Counted from the first letter of the stretch, positions 16,167 to 25,566 are shown. The stretch is DNA of 36,712 nt from Bacteriovorax sp. (GCA_018060625.1 JAGOVS010000014.1:1-36712); one strand, 5' to 3'. Made by a program: numbers and translations. Notes: a model not told the origin generated them from the sequence alone.

Positions 16167-17321
16167 GTGTTTCTCACTTATCTTAAGTATTTTTTCTTTT
16201 ATATTGTTTCTGCTAAAAATCGCCAACGACTGCTTATTTTAGCGGTCGTTGGGCTTTTTATTTCATCATTTGCTCTTATTGTTTTGCAAAGTACGATGGG
16301 GGGACTTCAAAATAAATTAATGGAGAGATCCAAGGCCGTAGTTGGCAAGGCGACTCTTCTTTTTAAATTGCCCGACAATGATCCTCTTCTTAAGGGCCTT
16401 GAAAAGCGCTTAAAAGACGCTCACTTTATTTATAGCAAAGAATATGAGATCGAGTTGCTCTTGCGCTATCAAAGCTTAATAACTCCTGTCATCGTCCATG
16501 GGATAGATCAATCTGGATTTGTGCCAAAGTTTTTAGCGAGCAGAGATAGGTTTGAATCAATGATTCCTACTGAACTTGCTTACAAAGTAGGTGTGGCCCC
16601 TCCGGAGAGTTTACAGCTGATTTCTCCTTCTCACGTGGATGAGCTAATGGGCGATATACCTCGAGGCCAAACCATAAAGGTGGATCGAGTGTTTAGTACC
16701 GATGTCCCGGAGATCGATTTATATCATTTGTGGGTGCGTTTACCATTGATTCAAAATCTCATTCAGGGAAAATTAATTAATCGCATTCGCATTTATAATC
16801 AAGGTGATTTTAAAAGTTTAAAAAAGGACCTACCTTCTTGGGTTCAATTAAAAACGTGGGAAGAGGAAAATAGCACACTGGTGTGGGCCCTTAACCTTGA
16901 GAGCACCGTTATGGTTTTTTTATTTGCCACCATGACTTTACTTGTTTCACTCTGTATTTCTTCGGGACTACTTATTTTCTTTAATAAGGTAAAGACAGAT
17001 CTTTCCAGCTTTTGGATTTTAGGCGCCTCATTTGATCAACTCAATCGATCCACCAAGTATTTTTTGCATATGATGAGTTTTCTCTCTATTGCTATGGGGC
17101 TTATAATGGGGCTCGTTTTTCTTTATTTCTTTGATCGTTTTGCCCCTGAAATTATGCCAGATGTTTTTGTCGATAGGAAAATCCCTATTTTGATTACGGT
17201 TAAAGGTCTTCTTATTTCTTTTTTAGTGCCTTATGTGATTGCATCTTTTTTTGTGAGTTTTGCACTTTCGCAATTTAGACGTGAACATAATCTTTTGGAT
17301 CATGTTCGCTCAATCAGTTAA
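16167..17321 (+). CDS. FtsX/LolC-like membrane protein
   Basis: 384 residues with one N-terminal helix (about 21-42), a large extracytoplasmic domain (about 45-245) and three C-terminal helices (about 248-278, 297-322 and 343-373). This is the topology of the LolC/LolE/MacB/FtsX permease family. The start (YLKYFFFYIVSAKNRQRLLI ... STMGGLQNKLMERSKAVVGK) resembles the LolC/E N-terminus. No ATPase partner is in the window. GTG at 16167 is the only start that keeps the first helix; it lies two bases after the fadJ stop with no clear binding site, so translation is probably coupled. A role in lipoprotein release is a family-based guess. Confidence 0.65.
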   Translation: MFLTYLKYFFFYIVSAKNRQRLLILAVVGLFISSFALIVLQSTMGGLQNKLMERSKAVVGKATLLFKLPDNDPLLKGLEKRLKDAHFIYSKEYEIELLLRYQSLITPVIVHGIDQSGFVPKFLASRDRFESMIPTELAYKVGVAPPESLQLISPSHVDELMGDIPRGQTIKVDRVFSTDVPEIDLYHLWVRLPLIQNLIQGKLINRIRIYNQGDFKSLKKDLPSWVQLKTWEEENSTLVWALNLESTVMVFLFATMTLLVSLCISSGLLIFFNKVKTDLSSFWILGASFDQLNRSTKYFLHMMSFLSIAMGLIMGLVFLYFFDRFAPEIMPDVFVDRKIPILITVKGLLISFLVPYVIASFFVSFALSQFRREHNLLDHVRSIS

Positions 17322-17364
17322 GTTTGATTTGTAATGAATTTTATAAAAATATAAGGAAGATGAA

Positions 17365-18264
17365 ATGGACTTCACCTCAATAATAACAAACCAGCGCATG
17401 CAAGTTCTCATCGCAGAAAATTTCAATCAAGTCATTAAACAGGCCTTAGGTGTCGATTCTACTTTAATTGAATATAAAATAGTCGAAGATAAAAATGAGG
17501 TTGAAACCAAGGCCTTTGGATTATTAAGGTATTTTTTCAGTAAAAAATCCTACTTTCTCATTGTCGGATCTTCAGATGAGAAAACCATTGATTTTTTTAA
17601 ATCAATAGAGACCTCAAAGCTTCTTGATCTGGAAACACGGCTTCTTAATTCACTTGACGAGTCTATAGTCGAAGTGGTTAAGGCCTTAAATAACAATATT
17701 GAAATGAAATCGACCTTAGTGGTTCCAGAAGATCAGGTTGGAATTTTTAACACCATTGAGGTCACTCAGTCATTTAAAGTAAAATTATCCATTAACAATC
17801 AGCTGATTTGTATTGAAGTACCTCTCGCTTCAAAAGCTTATCTATCCTCAGCTTTACTTCAAAAAACGGGCCTTAGTGATCAATCAAGAATTTTAATCGT
17901 AGATGACTCAAAATTAATTCGTCTTATTTTAAAAAATTATTTATCGGCAGCAGGTCTTCTCTTTATTGATGAGGCCATCGATGGGAAGGAAGCTCTCCAA
18001 AAGATAAAGAAAACGCTGAATGGATATCACTTAATTGTGGCCGATTGGCATATGCCTGAAATGAATGGGTTAGAACTTTTAAGAGAAGTTCGCTTGAATC
18101 CAGTGACCAAGTCTACGCCTTTCATTTTGGCGACTTCAGAACAGAAGAAAGAGGAAATTTTAGAGGCGGTTAAACTCAAGGTCTCTGGCTATGTCGTTAA
18201 GCCCTATAGCGCGGAATTACTTTTTAAGTCGGTGAAGTCTGTGATTGACAAGAGTGGTCATTAA
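17365..18264 (+). CDS. Response regulator with N-terminal CheX-like domain
   Basis: 299 residues. The C-terminal half (about 175-296) is a receiver domain with the acidic pair D180/D181 (ILIVDDS), phospho-acceptor D227 (VADWHMPEMNG), T257 (ATSE) and K279 (VVKPY), so it should accept phosphate. The N-terminal half (1-165) has a pattern loosely like CheX/CheC phosphatases (LNSLDESIVEVVKALNNNIE in the region of the conserved acidic helix), but this is weak. There is no DNA-binding output domain. AAGGAAGATGAA precedes ATG 17365. It probably works in chemotaxis-like or gliding-related signalling. No kinase is in the window. Confidence 0.78.
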   Translation: MDFTSIITNQRMQVLIAENFNQVIKQALGVDSTLIEYKIVEDKNEVETKAFGLLRYFFSKKSYFLIVGSSDEKTIDFFKSIETSKLLDLETRLLNSLDESIVEVVKALNNNIEMKSTLVVPEDQVGIFNTIEVTQSFKVKLSINNQLICIEVPLASKAYLSSALLQKTGLSDQSRILIVDDSKLIRLILKNYLSAAGLLFIDEAIDGKEALQKIKKTLNGYHLIVADWHMPEMNGLELLREVRLNPVTKSTPFILATSEQKKEEILEAVKLKVSGYVVKPYSAELLFKSVKSVIDKSGH

Positions 18265-18267
18265 GAT

Positions 18268-18295
18268 GCAAGCACAATCTCAGTGATTATGCTCG
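18268..18295. repeat. Imperfect hairpin between convergent genes
   Basis: GCAAGCACAATC and GATTATGCTCGC pair over twelve positions with two mismatches around a TCAGT loop, in the 46-base gap between the response-regulator gene and tex. Neither strand has a T run next to it, so it is not a classical terminator, but it is placed where one would be expected. Confidence 0.4.
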
Positions 18296-18310
18296 CAATC
18301 CTGCAAAAAA

Positions 18311-20638
18311 TTAAACTTTAAAATTCTTAAGTCCCGCAAACGCCTTATTTTTTAACTCTGGGGCCTGGGGAATATTGATAGGAGCTCTTTGCCCTGAAGA
18401 TCCTCTCGACGTTGATCCCTGAGTGCTTGAACTCGTTGTCGAGCGATTGACTTCCGCTCCTTTTTTGGCCGTCAAAGAAATGCGACCTCTTTCATAATCC
18501 ACTTCTAGAACTTGCACTTTAACTTCTTGGCCAACTTTTAGCGCCGTCATGGCATTTTCTACAAATGTGTCTGAGATTTGAGAGACATGCAAAAGTCCAT
18601 TTTCTTTTATCCCAATATCAACAAAAGCGCCAAACTGGGTGATGTTCGTTACGAGTCCTGGGTACCATTCACCAACTTTTAAATCACCAATTTTAGAGAT
18701 GTCTTTTCGATACTCAAAGGATTTAAATTCAGTTCTTGGGTCTTGTGAAGGGGCCTTGAGAGATTTAACAATATCATTAAAAGTAAATTCACCAAGTTCT
18801 TGTCTGAAGGAGTGATCTCTTTCTAGTTTTGCAATGAGATCTTTGTCACTTATAAGGTCTTTGAGCGAAGTGGCATTTTTCAAGGCCCACGCAGTGAGCA
18901 CGCCATAGCGCTCAGGGTGAATAAATGTTCCATCGAGAGGCTCTTCCCCATTATAGATACGAAGAAACCCTGCTGCTTGCTCAAAAATCTTCGCGGAAAA
19001 GCGAGGGACTTTTAAAATCTCAGCGCGGTTTTTAAAGCCTCCATTTTGCTCGCGGAATTTAATGACATTGCTCGCAAGCGTGGGGCCGATTCCAGAGACA
19101 TAAGAGAGGAGAGGGGCCGAAGCAGTATTTAAATCAACACCAACAAAATTCACGCAAGACTCAACGACGCCTTCAAGAGATTTTTTTAAACGCGCCTGAT
19201 TGACGTCGTGTTGGTATTGACCAACACCAATCGATTTAGGATCGATCTTGACGAGTTCAGCCAATGGATCTTGAAAACGGCGAGCAATAGAGATGGCGCC
19301 TCTTACTGTTGGATCTTTATCGGGGAATTCTTCCCGAGCAATATCGGAGGCCGAATAAACTGAAGCTCCTGCTTCTGAAATAAGAGTAGCGTTAACCATT
19401 CCAGATTTAACGGAGCTAACATTTTGTTGAATGAACGTCAGAGTCTCTCTTCCATACGTTCCAGAACCAATAGCGATATGGGAGACTTTAAATTGCTGGA
19501 TGATGGCCTCAAGAATAGTTGCCGATTCTTTGACTTTCATTTGCGGCTCATGAGGGTATACCACACAGTCTGCTAAAAATTTTCCAGTGTTATCGACAAT
19601 CGCGATTTTACAACCAGTTCTCACTCCAGGGTCAACACCAATAACGGATTTTGGGCCGAGATAGGGTTGAAGTAATAGATTTTTTAAATTAATCCCGAAA
19701 ACACTGATGGCCGTTTCATCTGAAACTTTTTTTAGTTCTGATTTAATCTCAAGATCAAGACTTGGATGAATGTAATTGAGATAAGCTTTTTTAGCGGCCA
19801 ATTCTAAATCTGTAAGGCAACCTAAGTTGGAGCGATCAAAAAACTTTTTCTTCAAAAGTCCCAGGGCCACCTCTTCTGGAAATACAACATCTACTTTTAG
19901 CGTTTTTGAAGTCATTCCTCTTCTCATGGCAAGAAAACGGTGTGAAGCTTTTGCTTCTTTTAGGTCAAAGGCCCTTTGGGAGAATTCAAAATAGTCTTTA
20001 TATTTGAGCCAATCTTTATCCTCTTGTTCTGCTTTATCTCTTTTTGTTGATTTGACGATCGCATCACTCCAATAATCTTTTCTGAGAATTTCTTTAGTCT
20101 CTGGATCATGGGCCATAGTCTCAATGATGATGTCAAAGGCCCCTGCATAAGCCTCTTCAAAACTTGTGATTTTACTTTCTGGATTATTAAACTTATCACC
20201 GAGTTCATCTTTTAACTGTTGTTTGGTTTTAGAAGTGCTTAATAGGATTTCGGCCAGTGGCCCAAGGCCTGCTTCTTTGGCCATCATTCCTTTGGATTTC
20301 TTTTTCGCTTTATAAGGAGCATAGAGATCTTCAAGTTGATTAATGGTGTCTGCGGCCTTAATTTTTTTCTCGAGATCAGGAGTGAGTTGATCCATTTTTT
20401 TGATCGCCTCTAAAATGTATTCCCGTCTTTTTTCGCGCTCAATATAGTTTTCGTATGATTCATGAATAGATCTAATTTGAACTTCATCCATGCCTCCCGT
20501 GACTTCCTTTCGGTAGCGAGCAACGAAGGGAACAGTGGATTGGTCTGTAATAAGAAGATTGAGAACCGCAAGAACTGATCTGGCATTAAGATTAGTTTCT
20601 TGTGCAGCAAATAGGACAGCGCTTTGTTCCAGTGACAT
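18311..20638 (-). CDS. tex: Transcription accessory protein Tex (S1 RNA-binding)
   Basis: 775 residues matching Tex. In order: the N-terminal helical region (MDEVQIRSIHESYENYIEREKR-type), the YqgF/RNase H-like domain beginning GVDPGVRTGCKIAIVD (about 340), helix-hairpin-helix motifs (SYVSGIGPTLASNVIKFRE and EILKVPRFSAKIFEQAAGFL), and an S1 domain at about 655-725 (GEWYPGLVTNITQFGAFVDI ... GLLHVSQ ... GRISLTAK). A Ser-rich, flexible 50-residue tail follows. Tex is a cytoplasmic RNA-binding protein linked to transcription and toxin/virulence gene expression in other bacteria. TAGGAG lies upstream of ATG 20638. It is divergent from the FAD oxidoreductase gene with about 116 bases between. Confidence 0.96.
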   Translation of the reverse strand: MSLEQSAVLFAAQETNLNARSVLAVLNLLITDQSTVPFVARYRKEVTGGMDEVQIRSIHESYENYIEREKRREYILEAIKKMDQLTPDLEKKIKAADTINQLEDLYAPYKAKKKSKGMMAKEAGLGPLAEILLSTSKTKQQLKDELGDKFNNPESKITSFEEAYAGAFDIIIETMAHDPETKEILRKDYWSDAIVKSTKRDKAEQEDKDWLKYKDYFEFSQRAFDLKEAKASHRFLAMRRGMTSKTLKVDVVFPEEVALGLLKKKFFDRSNLGCLTDLELAAKKAYLNYIHPSLDLEIKSELKKVSDETAISVFGINLKNLLLQPYLGPKSVIGVDPGVRTGCKIAIVDNTGKFLADCVVYPHEPQMKVKESATILEAIIQQFKVSHIAIGSGTYGRETLTFIQQNVSSVKSGMVNATLISEAGASVYSASDIAREEFPDKDPTVRGAISIARRFQDPLAELVKIDPKSIGVGQYQHDVNQARLKKSLEGVVESCVNFVGVDLNTASAPLLSYVSGIGPTLASNVIKFREQNGGFKNRAEILKVPRFSAKIFEQAAGFLRIYNGEEPLDGTFIHPERYGVLTAWALKNATSLKDLISDKDLIAKLERDHSFRQELGEFTFNDIVKSLKAPSQDPRTEFKSFEYRKDISKIGDLKVGEWYPGLVTNITQFGAFVDIGIKENGLLHVSQISDTFVENAMTALKVGQEVKVQVLEVDYERGRISLTAKKGAEVNRSTTSSSTQGSTSRGSSGQRAPINIPQAPELKNKAFAGLKNFKV

Positions 20639-20754
20639 GGTAAAATTCTCCTAAGTAGAAAGAGTGCGAAAGAAAACGATAATCATTTTAAAAAGTGTTG
20701 GCAATACGCTATCATTAGTTGAGAGTGAAAAAAGTCTAATAAAGGAAGAATCCT

Positions 20755-21774
20755 GTGATTTATGATTTAGTCGTAATAGGAAATGGTTTAGCTGCGCAGG
20801 TGTTTTTACATACATTATTCACAAATGTGAATAAAAGTCAGAATTATTCTGTTGCTCAAATCTTCTCCGAAGAATTGGCCCCTGCCTGCTCTCTGCGTTC
20901 CACGGCCAGTGTTTCGCTTTCGGGCATCGAAGAAGGGATTAGTGAGTTAGGAGATGAGCTTAGTAAATCTTTTTTTTATTTTGAAGAGTTTTATCGAACA
21001 CACTCGCCAGCGGGAATTGAGAGCATTGAGCAGTATGTTGCAGCTTTCTCAGAAAGAGAAAATGAAAAAAACCAAAGACGCTATAAGCATCTTGATGACT
21101 TAACCCATCCTTTTTTTATAAAGAGTCTTCGGGGAAAAAAATTACAATCTTATATTGTCTCGCCAGAACAACTCACTCAATGGTTTGAGGATAAATTAGA
21201 GACATTTCCCTTAAAACGATTAAGACATTTTGTTCAATCAGTTTCTAAAAAGACCGATGATTTAAATGAATGCCATCTGCTTGGAGGAGAGAAGGTTTTC
21301 GCCAAGAAAATTCTTTTTTGCACAGGGGCCTATGCAAAAATCCATGCGCAGTTTTTTGGAATGGATAAAACACTGGAGAGGACTCAAGTCGTTGCCGGGA
21401 GTTTTCTGGAGAGGTCTGTCGATTTAAACTGCGATTCTTTTTATTTTACCTTAGACGGACATAATCTCATTTATAGAAAAAGCGACCACAAATTAATCCT
21501 AGGAAGTGTTTCTACGAAAGGAGCAATTGCATCGGCCGATTTTTTAGAACTCGCTCAACTTTTAGAGTTTTTCAAAACCCTTCTAAATCTCCCTTTGGGG
21601 GAGATGAGTGATTTTTTTGTGACAACAGGGTTACGGCACAAAGGAATAAAACGCCGTCCTTTTTATCAGGCCCTGGATGCAGACAATCGTCTTTTTCTCA
21701 TGAGTGGCCTTTATAAAAATGGGTACAGTTTTCCTTATTATGTGGCCCATGTAATGCTTAAGAAAATATTGTGA
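20755..21774 (+). CDS. FAD-dependent oxidoreductase (DAO-like)
   Basis: 339 residues. The N-terminus is a dinucleotide-binding fold (YDLVVIGNGLAAQVFLHTLF, GxGxxA variant), and ILFCTGAYAKIHAQFFG near 190-206 is the second FAD motif ('fcTGaya'). The C-terminal part (GLRHKGIKRRPFYQ ... LSGLYKNGYSFPYYVAHVMLKKIL) resembles the closing FAD-binding segment of D-amino-acid-oxidase-like enzymes. The substrate is unknown. GTG at 20755 is supported by AAAGGAAG eight bases upstream and by lying directly before the beta strand. It converges on the Kazal lipoprotein gene with seven bases between the stops. Confidence 0.75.
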   Translation: MIYDLVVIGNGLAAQVFLHTLFTNVNKSQNYSVAQIFSEELAPACSLRSTASVSLSGIEEGISELGDELSKSFFYFEEFYRTHSPAGIESIEQYVAAFSERENEKNQRRYKHLDDLTHPFFIKSLRGKKLQSYIVSPEQLTQWFEDKLETFPLKRLRHFVQSVSKKTDDLNECHLLGGEKVFAKKILFCTGAYAKIHAQFFGMDKTLERTQVVAGSFLERSVDLNCDSFYFTLDGHNLIYRKSDHKLILGSVSTKGAIASADFLELAQLLEFFKTLLNLPLGEMSDFFVTTGLRHKGIKRRPFYQALDADNRLFLMSGLYKNGYSFPYYVAHVMLKKIL

Positions 21775-21781
21775 TGACGTT

Positions 21782-22063
21782 TTAGTCTGTGATGATTTTA
21801 GCGCATGATCCTTGTTTAAACTTCACATCAGCACACTTCGCAAAGCAGGAATTAGAATATGTTTTTCCATTTTCTGCGCAGACGGGAAGCCATAATTGAG
21901 GACAGAGGCAGTTTTTCATTTCAGTGACAGGAGAACCCTCTTGCGTTTGAGATGTAGAGAGGGGAACCATGATTTCTTTATCGGCAAGGGTGTGTTTCGA
22001 AGGTGAGTTGCACCCAGTTAAAGCGAATAAAGAGAAAATGAAGATTGTAAGTGGTTTTTTCAT
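21782..22063 (-). CDS. Lipoprotein with a Kazal-type serine protease inhibitor domain
   Basis: 93 residues. A type II signal peptide with lipobox LTGC puts the lipidated Cys at 18. After a ~30-residue linker comes a Kazal-like domain with six cysteines (C52, C54, C62, C73, C77, C87): CPQLWLPVCAENGKTYSNSC matches the family's C-x7-C-x10-C-x3-C spacing with the PVC and G.TY.N.C core. By analogy with Kazal inhibitors the reactive-site P1 residue would be Gln56 (inference). It would sit on the periplasmic or outer face and inhibit serine proteases, perhaps the cell's own. It lies 16 bases downstream of tRNA-Met on the same strand, has no Shine-Dalgarno sequence, and could be co-transcribed. Confidence 0.85.
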   Translation of the reverse strand: MKKPLTIFIFSLFALTGCNSPSKHTLADKEIMVPLSTSQTQEGSPVTEMKNCLCPQLWLPVCAENGKTYSNSCFAKCADVKFKQGSCAKIITD

Positions 22064-22079
22064 AAAAAAAAGAACGATA

Positions 22080-22156
22080 TGGTGGCTTGGGGCAGAATCG
22101 AACTGCCCACCTATGGGTTATGAATCCATCGCTCTAACCAACTGAGCTACCAAGCC
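22080..22156 (-). tRNA. tRNA-Met (CAU)
   Basis: 77 bases fold as a tRNA: acceptor stem GGCTTGG/CCAAGCC, D arm GCTC-AGTTGGTTA-GAGC, anticodon loop TTCATAA with CAU, five-base variable loop, T arm GGCAG-TTCGATT-CTGCC, discriminator A and an encoded CCA. The U4-A69 acceptor pair fits elongator tRNA-Met; an Ile2 tRNA (TilS substrate) and an initiator tRNA (G-C-rich anticodon stem, mismatched first pair) fit less well. The last anticodon-stem pair (31-39) is A/C. A good sigma-70 promoter is upstream. Confidence 0.95.
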
Positions 22157-22173
22157 ATTAAAAAGTTTGCTCC

Positions 22174-22202
22174 ATCCTATTGAAGCTCACCCCCTCTGTC
22201 AA
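22174..22202 (-). promoter_or_regulatory. Sigma-70-type promoter for tRNA-Met
   Basis: On the minus strand TTGACA (22197-22202) and TAGGAT (22174-22179) are separated by exactly 17 bases, with the tRNA starting 17 bases after the -10 box. The transcript may run on into the Kazal lipoprotein gene. It is on the opposite strand to tilS, which begins at 22279. Confidence 0.85.
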
Positions 22203-22278
22203 GAATTTCTCAAAAAGTTTCAAGGATTTCTAGCTTTTTTAGTTTAGAAAGATAGAATTGGGCAAGGAATTTATCGTT

Positions 22279-23580
22279 ATGAATCGCTCATCAATCTATC
22301 CTCGTCAGTTTATAAAACACCTCCAGCATTTTATGGATTCGTTGCAACTTATTCATGGGGATAAATTAATTGTCGTGGCGGTCTCTGGCGGAGTGGATTC
22401 TCTTGCACTGATGTATGCCCTTAATACCATTTGCAAGGGGCGATTAAGGGTCTTGCATATCAACCATGGAACAAGGGGGGAGTGTGAACAAGAAGAGTTG
22501 GCCGTCATTAAGCATGCAGAGTTATTGGGACTTGAGATTGATGTATTTAAGTTCTCTCTTTCACTTGAAGAATCTAATTTTGAAGCTGTTGCCCGCAATT
22601 TAAGAGCGCACATTTATAAACAATATATTCGCAAGAACTACTGGGTTTATACTGCTCACCATCTTGATGACTCCTTTGAGTGGAGCATGATTCAATCGTT
22701 CAAACAAAGCGGCCTTGCATCGACCTTGGGGATTCCGGTTTTTAATAAAGGATTAGTAAGACCGTTTATGTGTGTGAGTAAAAATCACATTATTCGCTAT
22801 GCTCGCTCTCTACAATTGTCTTGGGCCCAAGATTCAAGCAATCGCAACACTCGGTTTGAACGCAATTTTTTTAGAATGCATTTAACCCAAACAATTCATC
22901 ATCGTTATTTACAATATCTACGTCATTATGTGTCCAGACAAAATGAGCTGGCGCTCAAATTAGAAAAACATCGCAGTCTTTTTTTGGAAAAAGCATCTGT
23001 CCAAAAAACCTCGCGTTTGATTGAAAAAAGAGAGACATCAGGGGCCCTTGTTTTAAAGTCCCGAGACTTTAGTTTCCATAAAGAAGAAATTAAAGATTGG
23101 ATTCATTTTTTTTCAAAAAAAAATCGTGGTGAAATAGATCGAGAAGTAGATAAATTAATATCTGCTCATCGAAAAATAAAAGACGATAAAAAAGAATTGA
23201 AAATGAAGGGGCCGCTTTCATTTTCGGGGGGAGTTAAAATATTTGTTTTAGATGATTATTTATTAATTTTGAATGATCTCCATTGGGAGTATTACCGCAA
23301 ATGCGACGATGAAATCTTACGTCTTCTCAATGACGGAGCGCAGATTACTGAAGTTTTAAGCACTAAAGCCTCTAAAAGGTTTTTTCCCTATTTAACGCTA
23401 CTCTCAGCAAAAAACAGTGATAAATCTTCGAAGCTTGTTCATCCTCTCTTGCCAAAAAGTACGAAGTGGCTCAAAGATCACAAGCGTCCCTACAACTACT
23501 ACCCCTTAATTCCCAAAAAGATGAGAGAAAAACTCATTCACAGCGCTGTCATACTTGATTCTTCCATCTTAGGTTTATAG
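22279..23580 (+). CDS. tilS: tRNA(Ile)-lysidine synthase
   Basis: 433 residues. The PP-loop SGGVDS lies at residues 36-41, followed by the N-type ATPase pattern LHINHGTRG and TAHHLDDSFE, and the conserved WAQDSSNRNTRFERNFFR, as in TilS. The enzyme adds lysine to C34 of tRNA-Ile2 (CAU) so that it reads AUA. A C-terminal extension beyond the catalytic domain (after about 230) is present, as in long TilS forms. ATG at 22279 is preferred to an in-frame TTG at 22258, because AAGGA lies nine bases upstream. ftsH follows 61 bases later; tilS-ftsH is a common bacterial pair. Confidence 0.93.
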   Translation: MNRSSIYPRQFIKHLQHFMDSLQLIHGDKLIVVAVSGGVDSLALMYALNTICKGRLRVLHINHGTRGECEQEELAVIKHAELLGLEIDVFKFSLSLEESNFEAVARNLRAHIYKQYIRKNYWVYTAHHLDDSFEWSMIQSFKQSGLASTLGIPVFNKGLVRPFMCVSKNHIIRYARSLQLSWAQDSSNRNTRFERNFFRMHLTQTIHHRYLQYLRHYVSRQNELALKLEKHRSLFLEKASVQKTSRLIEKRETSGALVLKSRDFSFHKEEIKDWIHFFSKKNRGEIDREVDKLISAHRKIKDDKKELKMKGPLSFSGGVKIFVLDDYLLILNDLHWEYYRKCDDEILRLLNDGAQITEVLSTKASKRFFPYLTLLSAKNSDKSSKLVHPLLPKSTKWLKDHKRPYNYYPLIPKKMREKLIHSAVILDSSILGL

Positions 23581-23641
23581 AATGGGAAGAAGTTTTTATT
23601 ATTTAAAAGATTGATTGAAATCATAAGGAAATAGGACGTAA

Positions 23642-25558
23642 ATGAAACCTCAACAAAAAACTCTCACTCTCTGGATCGTGGTCATTTTATTAATGGCCCT
23701 TTTGGCCAAAGTGGCCATGGTCGAAAAAACCAACACTAAATTCATTAAATACCCAGACTTCGTAAAGGCCGTTCAGGAAAAGAATATTGATGAAGTCGTC
23801 TTTAAAGGCAAAGACAATATTATGGGTAAATTTAAGGCCGGTTACGAAGGCGGAACCCGTTTTAGTCTGACTGGAAATACAGGGGATGCAACTTTTAATA
23901 TTCTTCGCGAAAATGGAATTATTCCTCAGTACGAAGAAGAAGAGAAGCAGCCTTTCTTTACGTCACTTCTTTTAAATTGGGGACCGATGATTCTTCTCAT
24001 CGTTATTTTCTATTTTTTCCTGCGCCAAATTCAAGCAGGTGGGGGAAAGGCCATGAGTTTTGGAAAATCTAGAGCGCGCATGCTTAATCCCCACGACAAA
24101 AAAATCACTTTTGCTGATGTCTCAGGTGTTCAAGAGGCCAAAGAAGAATTAGAGGAAGTTGTCGATTTTTTAAAAGACCCGAAAAAATACACCGCTCTTG
24201 GGGGAAAAATTCCTAAAGGAGTTATCCTGGTAGGCCCTCCGGGAACAGGAAAGACGTTACTTGCTCGGGCCGTTGCTGGTGAAGCAGATGTTCCTTTCTT
24301 TTCCATTTCGGGATCTGACTTTGTTGAAATGTTTGTAGGTGTTGGAGCAAGTCGAGTGCGCGACTTGTTTGAGCAAGGAAAAAAACACGCCCCATGTATT
24401 ATCTTTATTGATGAAATCGATGCGGTTGGGCGCCATAGAGGTCAAGGAATGGGAGGTGGTCACGATGAGCGCGAACAAACCTTGAACCAACTTTTAGTTG
24501 AGATGGATGGATTTGAATCTAATGAGGGTGTTATTTTAATTGCGGCCACTAACCGCATAGATGTACTTGACCCTGCACTGTTAAGACCTGGGCGTTTTGA
24601 TAGACGGGTCATGGTTGGTGCTCCAGATGTCCGCGGTCGTTTAGGTATTTTAAAAGTTCATACCAAAAAAACGCCCTTGGAAGACAATGTTGATTTAGAA
24701 ATTATTGCGAAAGGGACACCCGGATTTACAGGGGCCGATCTGGCCAATTTGGTTAACGAGGCGGCCTTAAATGCGGCCAGACTTAATAAGAAGAAATTGA
24801 CTAATGAAGATTTTGAGCAGGCCAAAGACAAGGTCTTAATGGGGCCGGAGAGAAAGTCCTTAGTGATATCGGATAAAGAAAAATTAATGACGGCCTTTCA
24901 TGAAGCAGGACACACTCTTGTGGGAATGAATTTACCGCACACAGATCCTATTCATAAGGTTTCTATCATGCCTCGCGGAGGTGCTTTGGGGGTCACTCAG
25001 ACGCTTCCCAATGAGGATTTATTATCTTTAACAAATGATCGTGCGGAAAACTTTATTGCTTTCTTAATGGGTGGGCGATGTGCTGAAGAAATTGTCTATG
25101 GACAAATGACTTCTGGAGCGTCAAACGATATTGAACGAGCGACTGGATTAGCGAGAAATATGGTCTGTAAGTGGGGGATGTCTGAGAAGATGGGGCCCAT
25201 TAATTATAATAAATCGGGAATGTCTCCTTTTACTGGTATGGGTGAAACTTCAGATTATTCAGAAAAAACGGCCCAAGAAATAGATGAAGAAATTAACCGC
25301 ATAATAGAAAAAAATTATAAACAAGCGTTGAATATTCTCAAGTCAAATCGAGATGGCCTTGATCGTCTGGCCCACGCGCTGGTTGCTTGGGAGACTATTG
25401 ACTTTGCTCAAGTGAAAGATGTTATTGCCGGAATCGATATCGGTGTTCCATTAAAAACAGAGAAAAAGAGCGATTTAGATAAAGATAAAGATAAAGATAA
25501 AGATAAAGACAAAAAAGAAGCGACAAATCCAGCTCAACCAGATCTCGCTCTTGCTTAA
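23642..25558 (+). CDS. ftsH: ATP-dependent zinc metalloprotease FtsH
   Basis: 638 residues. Two membrane helices ([17 protein letters not shown], and [20 protein letters not shown] near residue 105-125) flank an extracytoplasmic segment. The AAA+ domain has Walker A GPPGTGKT (about 199-206), Walker B IIFIDEID and the [21 protein letters not shown]. The protease domain has the zinc motif HEAGH at 420-424 and [11 protein letters not shown]. It degrades membrane proteins and LpxC-type regulators in Gram-negatives. The C-terminal tail contains an Asp-Lys repeat encoded by a hexamer microsatellite. folP begins nine bases after the stop. Confidence 0.98.
   Translation: MKPQQKTLTLWIVVILLMALLAKVAMVEKTNTKFIKYPDFVKAVQEKNIDEVVFKGKDNIMGKFKAGYEGGTRFSLTGNTGDATFNILRENGIIPQYEEEEKQPFFTSLLLNWGPMILLIVIFYFFLRQIQAGGGKAMSFGKSRARMLNPHDKKITFADVSGVQEAKEELEEVVDFLKDPKKYTALGGKIPKGVILVGPPGTGKTLLARAVAGEADVPFFSISGSDFVEMFVGVGASRVRDLFEQGKKHAPCIIFIDEIDAVGRHRGQGMGGGHDEREQTLNQLLVEMDGFESNEGVILIAATNRIDVLDPALLRPGRFDRRVMVGAPDVRGRLGILKVHTKKTPLEDNVDLEIIAKGTPGFTGADLANLVNEAALNAARLNKKKLTNEDFEQAKDKVLMGPERKSLVISDKEKLMTAFHEAGHTLVGMNLPHTDPIHKVSIMPRGGALGVTQTLPNEDLLSLTNDRAENFIAFLMGGRCAEEIVYGQMTSGASNDIERATGLARNMVCKWGMSEKMGPINYNKSGMSPFTGMGETSDYSEKTAQEIDEEINRIIEKNYKQALNILKSNRDGLDRLAHALVAWETIDFAQVKDVIAGIDIGVPLKTEKKSDLDKDKDKDKDKDKKEATNPAQPDLALA
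25478..25513 (+). repeat. In-frame hexanucleotide tandem repeat in ftsH tail
   Basis: Five copies of GATAAA followed by GACAAA encode (Asp-Lys)6 near the end of FtsH. Because the unit is six bases, slippage would change tail length without changing the reading frame. Confidence 0.9.
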
Positions 25559-25566
25559 AGCCTAAG

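Noticed and set aside
22080..22156. tRNA-Ile2 (CAU), the TilS substrate, next to tilS
   Set aside because: The U4-A69 acceptor pair fits elongator tRNA-Met rather than the C4-G69/C5-G68 type seen in E. coli tRNA-Ile2. The closeness to tilS is probably chance.
25478..25513. Short tandem repeats as CRISPR
   Set aside because: They are six-base coding repeats without spacers, inside ftsH.
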